DNA of 42,263 nucleotides from Rhizobium sp. BK376 (GCF_004341625.1 NZ_SLZG01000034.1:1-42263); one strand, 5' to 3'; positions 1-8,067 are shown, counted from the stretch's first letter. The notes: generated from the sequence alone by a model not told the origin. Program-made: numbers and translations.

Positions 1-74
1 CAGCCGAAGCCTGGATAACCATCGCCCATATCCGCATCCTTACGCGGCGGCTCGCAAGATATTGCTATCGTTGA
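1..74 (+). pseudogene. IS5-family transposase, C-terminal end (partial)
   Basis: Frame 3 is open from the window edge to a TGA at 72-74 and reads AEAWITIAHIRIL..RRLARY, which I recognise as the usual C-terminal end of rhizobial IS5-family (IS427-like) transposases. The rest lies outside the window, so it cannot be judged whether the gene is intact. The following bases up to about 100 (ending GTCAGACTCTGAGAG) look like the right end of the element, and they interrupt the IS3 gene that follows. Family assignment is from memory of the motif and rests on only 23 residues. Confidence 0.55.
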
Positions 75-86
75 ACCCTTTTCGAG

Positions 87-948
87 TCAGACTCTGAGAG
101 AACCAAGGGAGATCTTAATCCGTTTTTCGTTGTACCAGCGGATGCAGGAATCAACGACCTCAACGAATTGCTCAATTGTTGTGGTCTTCTAGTCTCGCGG
201 ATAGAACAATTCCGTTTTCAGCCGTCCAAAGAAGCCTTCGCACGCCGCGTTGTCAGGTGAGCACCTCTTGCGAGACATCGAGCGAGTGAGGTTGGCATCC
301 GCGATCCTCGAGAGCCAGCCTGGCCAGCGATATTGAGCGCCACGATCGGAGTGGACGACAAGCCGGTCGTTCGTATCGACCACCGTCTGGATGGCTGCAT
401 CCAGCATAGCGTTGACGAGCTCCGCATCTGGATGCACCCAGAGGGACCAACTGATGACCAGTCCGTCGAAGCAGTCGATGATGGGCGAAAGATATACCTT
501 GCCGGCCGGGATCTGGAACTCGGTGATGTCGGTTAGCCGCTTCTCGTTCGGGGGGCCGCGGCCTGGAAGTCGCGATTAATGAGGTTCTCGGGCGCCGGAC
601 TGATCTCGCCAAGATAGGAACCGTACCAACGACGCCTTGGCTTGGCAACGACCAAGCTTTCCTGTTTCATCAACCGCTGCACAACCTTCTCAGAGATCGT
701 GACGCGCTGCCTGGCCAGCGACGCCTTAGCCTGCGGTAGCCGTAGCCGCGATGGTTGAGCTCGAAGATTTCAGTGATGCTGCGACGTATAGCGAGGTATT
801 TGTCTGCCACCTTTGCACGGGCTCGATGGTAGAAGTACGAACTTCGCGCCAGCTTCAACTGGGCAAGCAGCTCTGGCAGCTGATAGAGATCTTTAAGGGC
901 GTCAACCAGCAGTGTCTTTTCCCGGTTACTCAGGAGGTGCAGATCGAC
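87..948 (-). pseudogene. Decayed IS3-family transposase OrfB (DDE integrase)
   Basis: Read on the minus strand from about 948, three frame segments add up to an IS3 OrfB: an N-terminal part (NREKTLLVDALKDLYQLPEL, KLARSSYFYHRARAK), a middle part (TISEKVVQRLMKQE, YLGEISPAPENLINRDF) and the rve catalytic core (LTDITEFQIPAGKVY, VVHSDRGAQYRWPGW, SPDNAACEGFFGRLKTE). Several lesions are visible: a 1-nt loss near 731, a 1-nt gain in the run of six G at 550-555, and TAG in place of the expected Trp codon at 189-191 after FYPRD. Homology continues past that stop (EQFVEVVD, WYNEKRIKISLGSL) until about 96, where the IS5-like end takes over. The gene is dead. It also truncates the hipA gene to its right. 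Confidence 0.9.
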
Positions 949-956
949 GCCCTATC

Positions 957-1547
957 CGCACGCCCGCGACAAGATTGGAACTGGCGGACACGCCGTTCCC
1001 GGTTGCGCTGATCCATCGGTTTGATCGGCGCGGGGCGACACGGATTCCCTACATCTCCGCGCGCACCGCACTCGGCAAGACGGGGACAGAGTTGGGTTCT
1101 TATACCGAGATCAACGATTTCATGCGGTCTTATTCATCAGACCCCGTAGCCGACTTCCGCGAACTCTATCAGCGTATGGTCTTCACCATCCTAGTGTCCA
1201 ACAAGGACGATCATCTGAAGAACCATGGTTTCCTGTATGTGGGTGCTGGCCAATGGCGGCTGTCGCCGGTGTTTGACGTGAATCCGGCGCCGGATCGAAG
1301 CCCTCATCTTGAGACCGCGATCCTAGAGGGCGGCGCCCATGACCGGTCGATCAATCTCGCGTTGGAAGCTTGCATGTTTTTTGAGCTCTCCGAACCCAAG
1401 GCGCGGGAGATGATCCGCATCGCGGCGCGGCGTATTTCGGATGGATGGCGAGAAGCTCTGCGCCAGGTCGGTATCTCGGGTGCGCTGCCCCGCGACTATG
1501 GGCAAGCCTTCGTGAATGACCAAATGGCGATGGCGCTCGAAATGTAG
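957..1547 (+). pseudogene. hipA: HipA-type kinase toxin, 5'-truncated
   Basis: About 196 residues correspond to the C-terminal half of HipA, the serine/threonine kinase toxin of HipBA modules, which is usually about 420-440 aa. Visible are the LIHRFDR segment, the catalytic loop SNKDDHLKNHGFLY (Asp and Asn of the kinase active site) and the SPVFDVNP segment carrying the metal-binding Asp. The N-terminal subdomain and ATP-binding loop are missing. The reading frame runs left into IS3 sequence, so the ATG or GTG codons seen there are not real starts. No hipB is visible. The IS3 element therefore probably inserted into, or recombined with, an older hipBA module. The remaining fragment should not be an active kinase. 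Confidence 0.85.
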
Positions 1548-2410
1548 TCATATCTGACTAGTAATGGTGTCTTGTCCGTCAAATATGGTGATAACTGGTT
1601 AAGGAATTGATGCAGCACAGCCTCTGCCAAAGGCAAACCCGACATGTCGAAAGGCGAGCGAGGCTGTAAAGCCTCCCGACATCGCTACACGCAGGTTTGC
1701 AGGGTTGGCTAATCTCGACATCTTCATCACAAGCATATTTCGAATGCTAATACCTTACGGCGGCAGCCGCTCCAAGCACCAAGGCGACTCATTCAGTCGC
1801 CTTGCCGCGCCGGCTGCGCAACGCGAGCCGTCGGTCGCAAGGCAGGCTTCGCGGCGCCTGCTATCGAGATTGTCGATATGCTAAAGTTGGCAGGCGCGCC
1901 CGTCCGAAGTTGGCGCGCAAAACGCGGGAAGGATAGAGATGAAAGGCCGCCCGCGATGCGTCCGGATAAGAAAATGAAGAAAGACGAAAGCCAGACTGCG
2001 GGAGACTGTAGGGCCCCAGGTGGTATTCGAAGCCGCCGGTTGGCCCCGATGCGAAAGAAAGCACGAACCGCGCGATGCAGTATCGTCGTGGCCGCGCAAG
2101 ATTTCGCCGCCGCTGACGGTGACGCTGTGGATAAAATTCCAATCCGCGTCCTAACTCCATTTGCTGAGAGTCTGATCCATTCTCTTCAGTTTGATGTCAG
2201 CCTCCCATGCGATGGGTTTTAAACCGCACGGAAGTTGACGGCAGGGCCGCTATCTTGGGACGAATTGACGATTGAAGGCTTTGACCTTGCAAACCAGCAA
2301 AAGCTCCGCGAGCTGCGTGACTATCCCCAATGTTGAATCCCGACATGACAGGCACTTCCGCCTGCTGACCAATCCCCCCGCTGCCGAGCGACTTTTGAAA
2401 GCAACACAAT
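1548..2410. other. 863-bp stretch without a supported gene
   Basis: Open frames here (the longest is about 114 codons on the plus strand, 1878-2222) have no recognisable domain, no good ribosome binding site and a composition rich in Arg, as expected of chance frames in GC-rich DNA. A 49-codon open stretch running into the start of the glycosyltransferase gene (frame ending TAA at about 2420) has coding-like codons (..ERLLKATQYDL) but no convincing start. The promoter of the 2411 operon should lie in the right part of this stretch. I could not assign a -35/-10 pair. Confidence 0.6.
1781..1803. repeat. Perfect 8-bp inverted repeat (hairpin)
   Basis: AAGGCGAC, a 7-nt loop, then GTCGCCTT. No T-run follows, so it is not a classical intrinsic terminator for either strand. 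It lies about 230 bp downstream of the truncated hipA. It could be an element end or a transcript-end hairpin. Confidence 0.45.
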
Positions 2411-3814
2411 ATGACCTCTAACCGAGCTCTGGTCTCGGGGTTGTTCCTTCTGTTCGCTATTCGCCTACTGGCGATGATCTGGGTTCCCCTTACCGATCCC
2501 ACCGAGGCGCGCTACGCCGAGATCGCCCGAATCATGGTCGACACCGGCAACTGGATTACGCCCCAATTCGATTATGGTATTCCTTTCTGGGCGAAGCCGC
2601 CGCTGCATACCTGGCTCGCGGCGATCGGTATTGAAGCGTTTGGTTCCTCGCCGTTTGCTGCACGCATAGGCATATTATTCTCAACCATTTTGACCCTGGT
2701 GATCGTGTGGCGCTGGACGCGAAGTGTCAGTGATCCCAGATCCTCCATTGTCGCCACTTTGGTGACAGCTAGCACCGGCGTATTCTTTTTCTCCGCGGCT
2801 TTCGTACAAACCGACATGGTGTTGACGCTCGGCGTTGTTGCGAGCATGGCCGGCTTCTACAATGGTCTGAAGGGCAGCCGTTCCTGGGGGTGGCTATTTT
2901 TTCTCGGGCTTGCTATCGGGCTTCTTGCCAAAGGTCCCATTGCGGTAGTTCTGACAATGACGCCCATCGCGCTCTGGATGATATGGCGGCGCGACTGGCA
3001 AATACTGACGCGACTGCCCTGGATCGGCGGAACAATCCTGTGCCTAGCATTGGTCTTACCCTGGTATGCAGCAGCAGAAATAGCTACGCCCGGATACCTG
3101 CGGTACTTCTTGATAGGGGAACATATCGAGCGCTTCTTGGTGCCCGGTTGGAAGGGCGATCTTTACGGCTCAGGGCGCGAACATGCCAAGGGTACGATAT
3201 GGCTTTTCTGGATCATCGCCACTTTGCCCTGGAGTCCGCTGCTGCCCGTTTTGCTCTGGCGGTATCGAAAGACACCCATTTTCGACGATGAGGGCCTTCA
3301 TCTATACCTGCTGTTGTTCGCGCTGACGCCGCTGGTGTTTTTCACTGCGGCGGCGAACATCCTTATCGCCTATGTTCTCCCTGGCATTCCTGCCGCGGCG
3401 ATACTTGCTGTCATTCTATGGACCCGGATGAGAATCCCGGGAGGTTTCTGGCTCAAGTTGGGACTGGCTGAAATCACGGTGTTCACAGTCGGTCTGATCA
3501 GTATCTCTATTTTTGACGGTACGCGTACGTTGCTTCCAACCGAAGACAGGCTCGTTGCCGTCTACCAGGATAGAGGTCGCCTCGCGATATTGCGAGGTCG
3601 CAGTTTCTCTTCCGAATTTTACAGCAAGGGTGAGGTCACAAAGATCAAGTCAATGGACGATCTTTCCAAATGGCTCACTGCTGGCGACGGCGTATTGGTG
3701 CGCAAGGCCGATAGGGATGCGCTCGACACGCGTTTCGGAAGCACCCTCAGCTTCCTATCGGAAGACAAAAACTATGCGCTCTACATCAGCAACGGAGCGC
3801 CAGGTGTCCAGTAG
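2411..3814 (+). CDS. ArnT-like membrane glycosyltransferase (GT-C, PMT_2/GT83 type)
   Basis: This is a 467-aa polytopic membrane protein with about ten hydrophobic segments. The first periplasmic loop carries DPTEARYAEIAR (residues 29-40) and, a little later, WAKPPLHTW. These are the acidic and KPPL motifs typical of ArnT and other polyprenyl-phosphate-sugar-dependent transferases, which move a sugar from a C55-type carrier to lipid A or another envelope acceptor on the outer face of the inner membrane. Length is somewhat below E. coli ArnT (about 550 aa), with a shorter soluble C-terminal domain. Start ATG 2411 is chosen because the hydrophobic N-terminal helix begins directly after it; the ribosome binding site is weak. 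It is followed by a GT2 and a YdjC-type deacetylase, the arrangement expected for carrier-linked amino-sugar transfer. The acceptor and sugar cannot be read from sequence. Rhizobial Rgt galacturonosyltransferases belong to the same superfamily and are an alternative. Confidence 0.8.
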   Translation: MTSNRALVSGLFLLFAIRLLAMIWVPLTDPTEARYAEIARIMVDTGNWITPQFDYGIPFWAKPPLHTWLAAIGIEAFGSSPFAARIGILFSTILTLVIVWRWTRSVSDPRSSIVATLVTASTGVFFFSAAFVQTDMVLTLGVVASMAGFYNGLKGSRSWGWLFFLGLAIGLLAKGPIAVVLTMTPIALWMIWRRDWQILTRLPWIGGTILCLALVLPWYAAAEIATPGYLRYFLIGEHIERFLVPGWKGDLYGSGREHAKGTIWLFWIIATLPWSPLLPVLLWRYRKTPIFDDEGLHLYLLLFALTPLVFFTAAANILIAYVLPGIPAAAILAVILWTRMRIPGGFWLKLGLAEITVFTVGLISISIFDGTRTLLPTEDRLVAVYQDRGRLAILRGRSFSSEFYSKGEVTKIKSMDDLSKWLTAGDGVLVRKADRDALDTRFGSTLSFLSEDKNYALYISNGAPGVQ

Positions 3815-3983
3815 GCCGTTCTCCGTATTCAACGTCTATCAGAACCGCGTTGTCGACCGCATGGACCATGCGCGCAACCTGCTAAAGCAGGATTTCGGTT
3901 TCAGCGTTTCGTTTTTCTCGCCCAACCGCTTTTTCGGGTATTACAAACAATGCCACTGTTGTCCGTCATATCGCCTTTCCTAA
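3804..3983 (+). CDS. Possible small protein (59 aa) between ArnT-like and GT2 genes
   Basis: A GTG at 3804 preceded by GGAG (3794-3797, 6-nt spacing) opens a 59-codon frame ending in TAA at 3981-3983. It overlaps the end of the ArnT-like gene by 11 nt and the start of the GT2 gene by 34 nt. Codon use (TTC, AAC, GAC, CGC) resembles the neighbours. The product is rich in Phe, Arg and Asn with no clear membrane segment and ends in CHCCPSYRLS. I do not recognise it. It may be a real coupled small ORF, or a remnant of a longer gene; a chance frame is also possible. Confidence 0.3.
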   Translation: MSSRPFSVFNVYQNRVVDRMDHARNLLKQDFGFSVSFFSPNRFFGYYKQCHCCPSYRLS

Positions 3984-4900
3984 ACGAGCGGGACACCGCT
4001 GAGGCCTTCGCGCGGTTCGTGAAATCCATGTCCCTTGACGTTCGCCAACGCTTTGGCCTTAATGTTGAGGTCGTGCTGGTTGACGACGGCAGCACTGATG
4101 GCAGCATTGCCCGTTACCGCCAGGTGCTCGAAGGCGATTGGCGGATTGTCGAGCTCAGCCGCAACTTCGGCAAGGAAATTGCTCTCGTTTCAGGCGTCGA
4201 GGAAAGCCGCGGCGATTACGTTCTTATGATTGATGCCGATCTGCAGCATCCTTATGAGGTTTGTATCGATATTATCAACACCTTGCTTGCCGACCCCGAT
4301 CTTGATGTCGTTTATTCAATACGTGCTGACCGCTTGCAGGAATCATGGTCGAGAGCCTTTGGTGCCAAACTCTTTTACCGGCTGATCAATGGCGGCCAGC
4401 GTTTCGTCATCCCCGAAAACGCTGGGGATTTCCGCGTCATGCGCCGTGAAGCAGCAAATGCTCTCCTGACCATCCGTGATAAGCGGCGCTTCAACAAAGG
4501 TCTCTATGCTTGGATGGGTTTTCGCCAGAAAGGTATTCTCTACACCCCTGATCCACGGGCGGCCGGGAAGACTAAATGGTCCAAGCTCGCCCTGGCTGCC
4601 CTTTCCCTAGAAGGCATTACCTCATTTTCTGCCGTGCCGCTTCGGATTATGTCAGCGATCGGCGTAATCATCGGCTGCGCTGGGATGGTTTATGGAAGTG
4701 AACTCATCATTAAGGTTCTGCTTTTTGGCACGGATGTTCCAGGTTACCCGAGCCTGATGGCCTCGATTTCCGTCCTCGGCGGTTTCAATCTCGCACTTCT
4801 CGGGCTGCTGGGCGAATACATCTGGGTGACGATCGCGGAAGTGAAGGATCGGCCACTTTATATCGTAAGGCGTATTCACCGATCAGGGCCGATACAATGA
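3950..4900 (+). CDS. GT2 polyprenyl-phosphate glycosyltransferase (GtrB/DPM1/ArnC type)
   Basis: This 316-aa protein has a GT-A fold N-terminus: VDDGST at residues 44-49, the nucleotide-sugar and metal-binding DADLQHP at 95-101, NFGKE before it, and the acceptor-side motif RRFNKGLYAWMGF. Two membrane helices follow near the C-terminus (about residues 222-250 and 262-290). This is the plan of enzymes that transfer a sugar from a nucleotide donor to undecaprenyl or dodecaprenyl phosphate on the cytoplasmic side (GtrB, ArnC, FlmF2, RgtE). The stop overlaps the start of the next gene (ATGA at 4897-4900), so the two are probably translationally coupled. The start has no strong ribosome binding site. 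Role: charges the lipid carrier used by the ArnT-like enzyme upstream (inference from neighbourhood). Confidence 0.85.
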   Translation: MPLLSVISPFLNERDTAEAFARFVKSMSLDVRQRFGLNVEVVLVDDGSTDGSIARYRQVLEGDWRIVELSRNFGKEIALVSGVEESRGDYVLMIDADLQHPYEVCIDIINTLLADPDLDVVYSIRADRLQESWSRAFGAKLFYRLINGGQRFVIPENAGDFRVMRREAANALLTIRDKRRFNKGLYAWMGFRQKGILYTPDPRAAGKTKWSKLALAALSLEGITSFSAVPLRIMSAIGVIIGCAGMVYGSELIIKVLLFGTDVPGYPSLMASISVLGGFNLALLGLLGEYIWVTIAEVKDRPLYIVRRIHRSGPIQ

Positions 4901-5682
4901 ACGGCCGGATCATCAAAATCATCGCTGATGACTATGGTCTCTCACCCACAGTCGACGGTGCAATCAGGATGCTTATGGGTTGCGAGGCGATCGATGGTAC
5001 GTCATGCATGACTCTCTTTCCGGAATGGATGGCGCAGGCGAACTTATTACGCCAACAGGCCTCAAGATCCAAAACACAGATCGGATTACATCTTACCTTG
5101 ACAGACTTTAGGCCTGCCTCAGTATGGGGAGATCACGAACCCATGCCAAAGCTTCGGCGCTTCTTGATATCTAACCTATTTAGCACCCTTCGTCGCGACA
5201 AGATTGAAGCAGAGCTCGACGCGCAACTGCAGCTCTTTATCGAAGGCATCGGCAAGCTTCCGGATTTCATTGACGGTCACCAGCATGTACATTTTACCCC
5301 GATTGTGCGCCGCTGGTTGGAAACGCGCAAAGACAGGCTCAGGCACGATAATCGCCTGCCTTGGTTGAGAGGTGCCCCCGCGATCGCTTTGGCGAGCGGC
5401 ACTCGGACGAAGACGAAGGTTGCTGTTGTTCGTATGCTCGCTAATGGCTTTGATCGACAGATGACGGCCGCAGGATACGTCGTGCGTGGACCACTTGTTG
5501 GTTTTTACGATTGGGGAAAGCCGAGCAAGTTTTCCGATGTCCTTCACCTAATAGAGAATGTGCCACCACATGGGGCAGTGCTGATGTGTCATCCCGGTTG
5601 GGTAGACGAGACGCTTATCAGAAGAGACAGGATGGTGACGGCGAGGCCATACGAATTTGAGCTGTTGATGCGTCGGATGTAG
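4897..5682 (+). CDS. ChbG/YdjC (NaxD-like) carbohydrate deacetylase
   Basis: This 261-aa protein is of normal length for the YdjC/ChbG/HpnK family of metal-dependent deacetylases. The metal ligands are visible: ADDYG with D11/D12, H65 in GLHLTLTD and H128 in DGHQHVH; a C-terminal CHPG motif (LMCHPGWVD) also fits. There is no signal peptide, so the enzyme acts in the cytoplasm or on its membrane face. It overlaps the GT2 gene by 4 nt. In Francisella the family member NaxD removes the acetyl group from undecaprenyl-phosphate GalNAc before the ArnT-like FlmK transfers galactosamine to lipid A. The neighbours here match that trio, so an N-acetylhexosamine on a lipid carrier is the likely substrate (inference). 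A chito-oligosaccharide deacetylase role like E. coli ChbG is less likely in this context. Confidence 0.85.
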   Translation: MNGRIIKIIADDYGLSPTVDGAIRMLMGCEAIDGTSCMTLFPEWMAQANLLRQQASRSKTQIGLHLTLTDFRPASVWGDHEPMPKLRRFLISNLFSTLRRDKIEAELDAQLQLFIEGIGKLPDFIDGHQHVHFTPIVRRWLETRKDRLRHDNRLPWLRGAPAIALASGTRTKTKVAVVRMLANGFDRQMTAAGYVVRGPLVGFYDWGKPSKFSDVLHLIENVPPHGAVLMCHPGWVDETLIRRDRMVTARPYEFELLMRRM

Positions 5683-5717
5683 CCGCATGCGCTTCGATTA
5701 TCGCTGGAGGAGATATC

Positions 5718-5816
5718 GTGTTGGCGGATGTGGAGCGGGTCTGCAGTCGGATCACGGATGAAGACGAAGCATTGTCGTGGTCGTGGGTTCACATCCCTTA
5801 TGTGGACGGCCCCTGA
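5718..5816 (+). pseudogene. Start of a fourth operon gene, cut by the IS110 element
   Basis: Thirty-five bases after the deacetylase stop, a textbook ribosome binding site GGAGGAG (5706-5712) is followed after 5 nt by GTG 5718. The frame reads LADVERVCSRITDEDEALSW and some ten further residues, then runs into the left end of the IS110-type element and stops at TGA 5814-5816. The remainder is not present on the far side of the element, where vapC sequence begins at once. I read this as a gene truncated by the insertion with loss of its 3' part. Too little is left to name a family. Confidence 0.5.
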
Positions 5817-6080
5817 CTCGCAAGATATTTGAGATAATTTGATCTGATCGCTTGCGTCCATTTGTCCGGCCTGTTGTTGCGTTCGCACATGAACGCTGGC
5901 CAAGATGGTTTCCGCAACACAGGTCCCAAACATCAAGGCGGCCTTGAAGGGCCAAAGGGATATACGGTGCATCCTGTGTCTCGGATCGATCGATCACACT
6001 ATCTGCTATTATCTTGCAAGTTGTAGTAACACAAAGACGTGGCGAAGATCAGGGTGCCCCGGGCTTTTGCTCCCAAAAAT
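5814..6080 (-). ncRNA. Non-coding end of the IS1111-type element: expected bridge-RNA region
   Basis: These 267 bp lie inside the element, downstream of the recombinase gene, and contain no convincing ORF. In IS110-family elements the non-coding end specifies the bridge RNA that guides target and donor recognition; in the IS1111 subgroup it lies downstream of the recombinase gene, as here. I did not fold the RNA, and strand and limits are inferred only from element layout. Confidence 0.35.
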
Positions 6081-7118
6081 TCATGCGGCGCATCCGGTCA
6101 AGGTTGATCCTGATTGTGCGGCGTATGTCTCTCCCGAGACCATGAGCTTCCAGGCTATGCGCGCCATCTTGTTAGCGAGTGCGACAGCTGCCAATTTGGG
6201 CGGCTTTCGCGTGAGCAGTTCCGCCAACCATGGAGAAGCCTTACCGGATCGCCGCGCGTGATGAATGACAGGCGTTGCTCCAGCCACCAAGACGGCCCGC
6301 AGAGCTTCATCACCGGCCCGCGTGATACCACCGAGCCGCAGCTTGCCGCCGGTCGAGTGATCTTTTGGCGTCAACCCGATCCAGGCTGCGAACTGGCGGC
6401 CAGATTGGAACAGCTCCGGAGCCGGTGTCTTCATGATTAGAAGAGCCGAACCGATTGGGCCAATGCCGGGAATGATGTTGAGACGCATGCTGCGTTCGTT
6501 GTTACGCTGCCAGGCCTTTACCTTGGCCTCAACGTCTGCAATCTTCCTTTCCAGTTCAGCGTATTCCTCGGCCTGGCTCATGAACAGTTCCTGTGCAAGC
6601 TCTGGCACAGTTCCATCGGCTTGTATCCTTTCAAGCAGCAAAGGGATATGTGCCAGCCCCTTGGCTGCGGAGACACCGAACTCATTGGCGTAACCCCGGA
6701 TAGCGTTGGCGAGTTGGGTGCGGTTGGCTATGAGGCGAGTATGGACGCTGATCAGCATGAGTGCCGCTTGTTCAGCAACTGTCTTAACCGGAACAAACCG
6801 CATCGTTGGGCGGCTCATTGCCTCGCAGAGCCCTTGAGCATCGGCCGCGTCGTTCTTGTTCCGTTTGACGTAGGGCTTAGCAAGTTGTGGCGCGATCATT
6901 TTTACCTAATGCCCGAATGAGGCGAGCAGCCGCGCCCAATGATGCGAACCACCACAGGCCTCGATCGCGACCAAAGTTGGCGGGCAGGTCGTGAAGAAAT
7001 CGATCATCTCCTTTCGTCGCATTTTCTTACGCAAGACCGGCTTCTCTTCACCATTCACGCCATGCAACTGAAAAACATGCTTTGACGTATCCATGCCAAT
7101 ACGAATAATCTTGTCCAT
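6081..7118 (-). pseudogene. IS110/IS1111 recombinase with one in-frame stop
   Basis: From ATG 7118 to the stop at 6081 one frame spans about 345 codons, normal for the family. The RuvC-like DEDD residues are present: the Asp in IGMDTSKHVFQLHG, the Glu in VAIEACGGSHHW, and the Asp pair in KNDAADAQGLCEA. The C-terminal Transposase_20 region is complete (NIIPGIGPIGSALLI, FAAWIGLTPKDHSTGGK, with the conserved Ser/Gly segment). A single TAG at 6906-6908 splits it after SFGH; the expected text is GHxVKxIAPQ. Everything else is in frame, so this is a very recent nonsense mutation, a sequencing error, or an element that is mobile only in trans. Translation could restart at ATG 6899 but would lack the first catalytic residues. 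Confidence 0.9.
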
Positions 7119-7216
7119 GGGCGGCCCCTCCGATTGAGATCTCAACAGCTCATTCTGGCACATTTTGATGCCGTTCGGGGCCGTCCACTCCAACATCAAG
7201 AGCAAGTCGGGGTGCC

Positions 7217-7648
7217 TTAGCCATCGCCGGCGCGAAGCGGATTGAGCATTTCTATGCCGTAAAAATCTTTCTCATTGTCGGTAACGACAATACATCCATT
7301 CGCTTGGGCCGTGGCGGCGATGATAGTATCAAGGCCGCTGCGGGGGCGTCCGCTTGCTTTTCCCTCGGCCATCAATCGTGCCCATATGAGGGCTGCCGTT
7401 TCGTCAAAGGGGAGGATACGATTGGCAAAAAGACGCTGCGGCCCCTCTTCACCGGCAAACCAGTTCTCGAGAGAAGTTCGCTTCTTGCCGGCGGGCTTTT
7501 CCAAGATCCCCTTGTGGACTTCAGCCACAGTGAGCGAAGCGATAAAAAGATCTTCATCAGTCTGATCAGCCATCCATGTCATCAATTCAACTGATGGCTC
7601 TGGTTTGGTGATGTTGCTCAGGATATTGGTATCGAGAAGGTAGCGCAT
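7217..7648 (-). CDS. vapC: VapC-like PIN-domain toxin (ribonuclease)
   Basis: This 143-aa PIN-domain protein has the acidic metal-binding set in place: D6 in YLLDTNILS, E43 in LTVAEVHKG, D107 in GLDTIIAATA and D124 in VVTDNEKDF. VapC toxins cleave specific RNAs (often tRNA or rRNA) when released from their antitoxin. Length is normal. The start codon overlaps the antitoxin stop by one base (TAATG), so the pair is translationally coupled. It looks intact. Its 3' end lies only about 20 bp from the IS110 end. A decayed paralogue is found at 8068-8336. Confidence 0.9.
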   Translation of the reverse strand: MRYLLDTNILSNITKPEPSVELMTWMADQTDEDLFIASLTVAEVHKGILEKPAGKKRTSLENWFAGEEGPQRLFANRILPFDETAALIWARLMAEGKASGRPRSGLDTIIAATAQANGCIVVTDNEKDFYGIEMLNPLRAGDG

Positions 7649-7947
7649 TAAAGATCGATCTCACGACCTTCCTCGCGATGACGAGCGATATCGAGGTCCG
7701 CGCCAACAAGCGGCGAGCGGCGGAGTGCTGCGAGAATTCCCCCTTTTTGGGGTGGTTCACCATTAATCGTCTCATTCACCGCTGCGCGTAATCTGGCTGA
7801 TTCTGGGCTATTTTCCGCCAACCGGCGTGCTAGCAGCCTGATGAGGTCACGATCAGCGTCGCGGCCGAGTACCTCGAAACGAGCGAGCCCGCGGTCACTC
7901 AAGCGGGCCCTGTAGTTTTGAATCGCGCGGGTCTGGGAGCTAGACAT
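7648..7947 (-). CDS. VapB-like antitoxin
   Basis: This 99-aa protein directly precedes vapC. Its N-terminal part (RAIQNYRARLSDRGLARFEVLGRDADRDLIRLLARRLAE) looks like a ribbon-helix-helix type DNA-binding segment. The C-terminal part (GGILAALRRSPLVGADLDIAR) is the toxin-binding tail seen in antitoxins of this VapBC subgroup. A very good ribosome binding site, AGGAGGG, lies 4-5 nt before ATG 7947. It should neutralise VapC and repress its own promoter, probably through the palindrome at 7973-7993. Confidence 0.75.
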   Translation of the reverse strand: MSSSQTRAIQNYRARLSDRGLARFEVLGRDADRDLIRLLARRLAENSPESARLRAAVNETINGEPPQKGGILAALRRSPLVGADLDIARHREEGREIDL

Positions 7948-7972
7948 TGTGCCCTCCTGGTTATTCCCGGTA

Positions 7973-7993
7973 ATATAGCTGGAAAGACTATAT
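7973..7993 (-). promoter_or_regulatory. Palindrome upstream of vapBC, likely autoregulatory operator
   Basis: ATATAG, a 9-nt spacer, then CTATAT lies 26-46 nt upstream of the antitoxin start. Position and AT-rich symmetric arms fit the operator at which an antitoxin or toxin-antitoxin complex represses its own promoter. The assignment is from position only. Confidence 0.5.
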
Positions 7994-8067
7994 CCTACAA
8001 GGCCGACTCCGCGCTTTACGAGGTTATGGCCCCGGCAATGTCAGGGTCGACGGTTCGATGCCGTTGT

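Larger units (their letters stand above)
5802..7188 (-). mobile_element. IS110-family element, IS1111 subgroup
   Basis: A perfect 12-bp inverted repeat, GTGGACGGCCCC at 5802-5813 and its complement at 7177-7188, flanks a minus-strand IS110 recombinase gene. Subterminal inverted repeats of about this length are the mark of the IS1111 subgroup; true ends should lie a few bases outside. The right end must fall at or before 7195, because from 7196 the sequence matches the downstream flank of the second vapC copy. The upstream non-coding end is short (about 60-75 bp) and the downstream one long (about 270 bp), as expected for IS1111-type elements. The element sits at the end of the lipid operon. 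Confidence 0.85.

Noticed and set aside
1878..2222. 114-codon open frame on the plus strand
   Set aside because: No recognisable domain, poor ribosome binding site, Arg- and Lys-rich text as in chance frames of GC-rich DNA.
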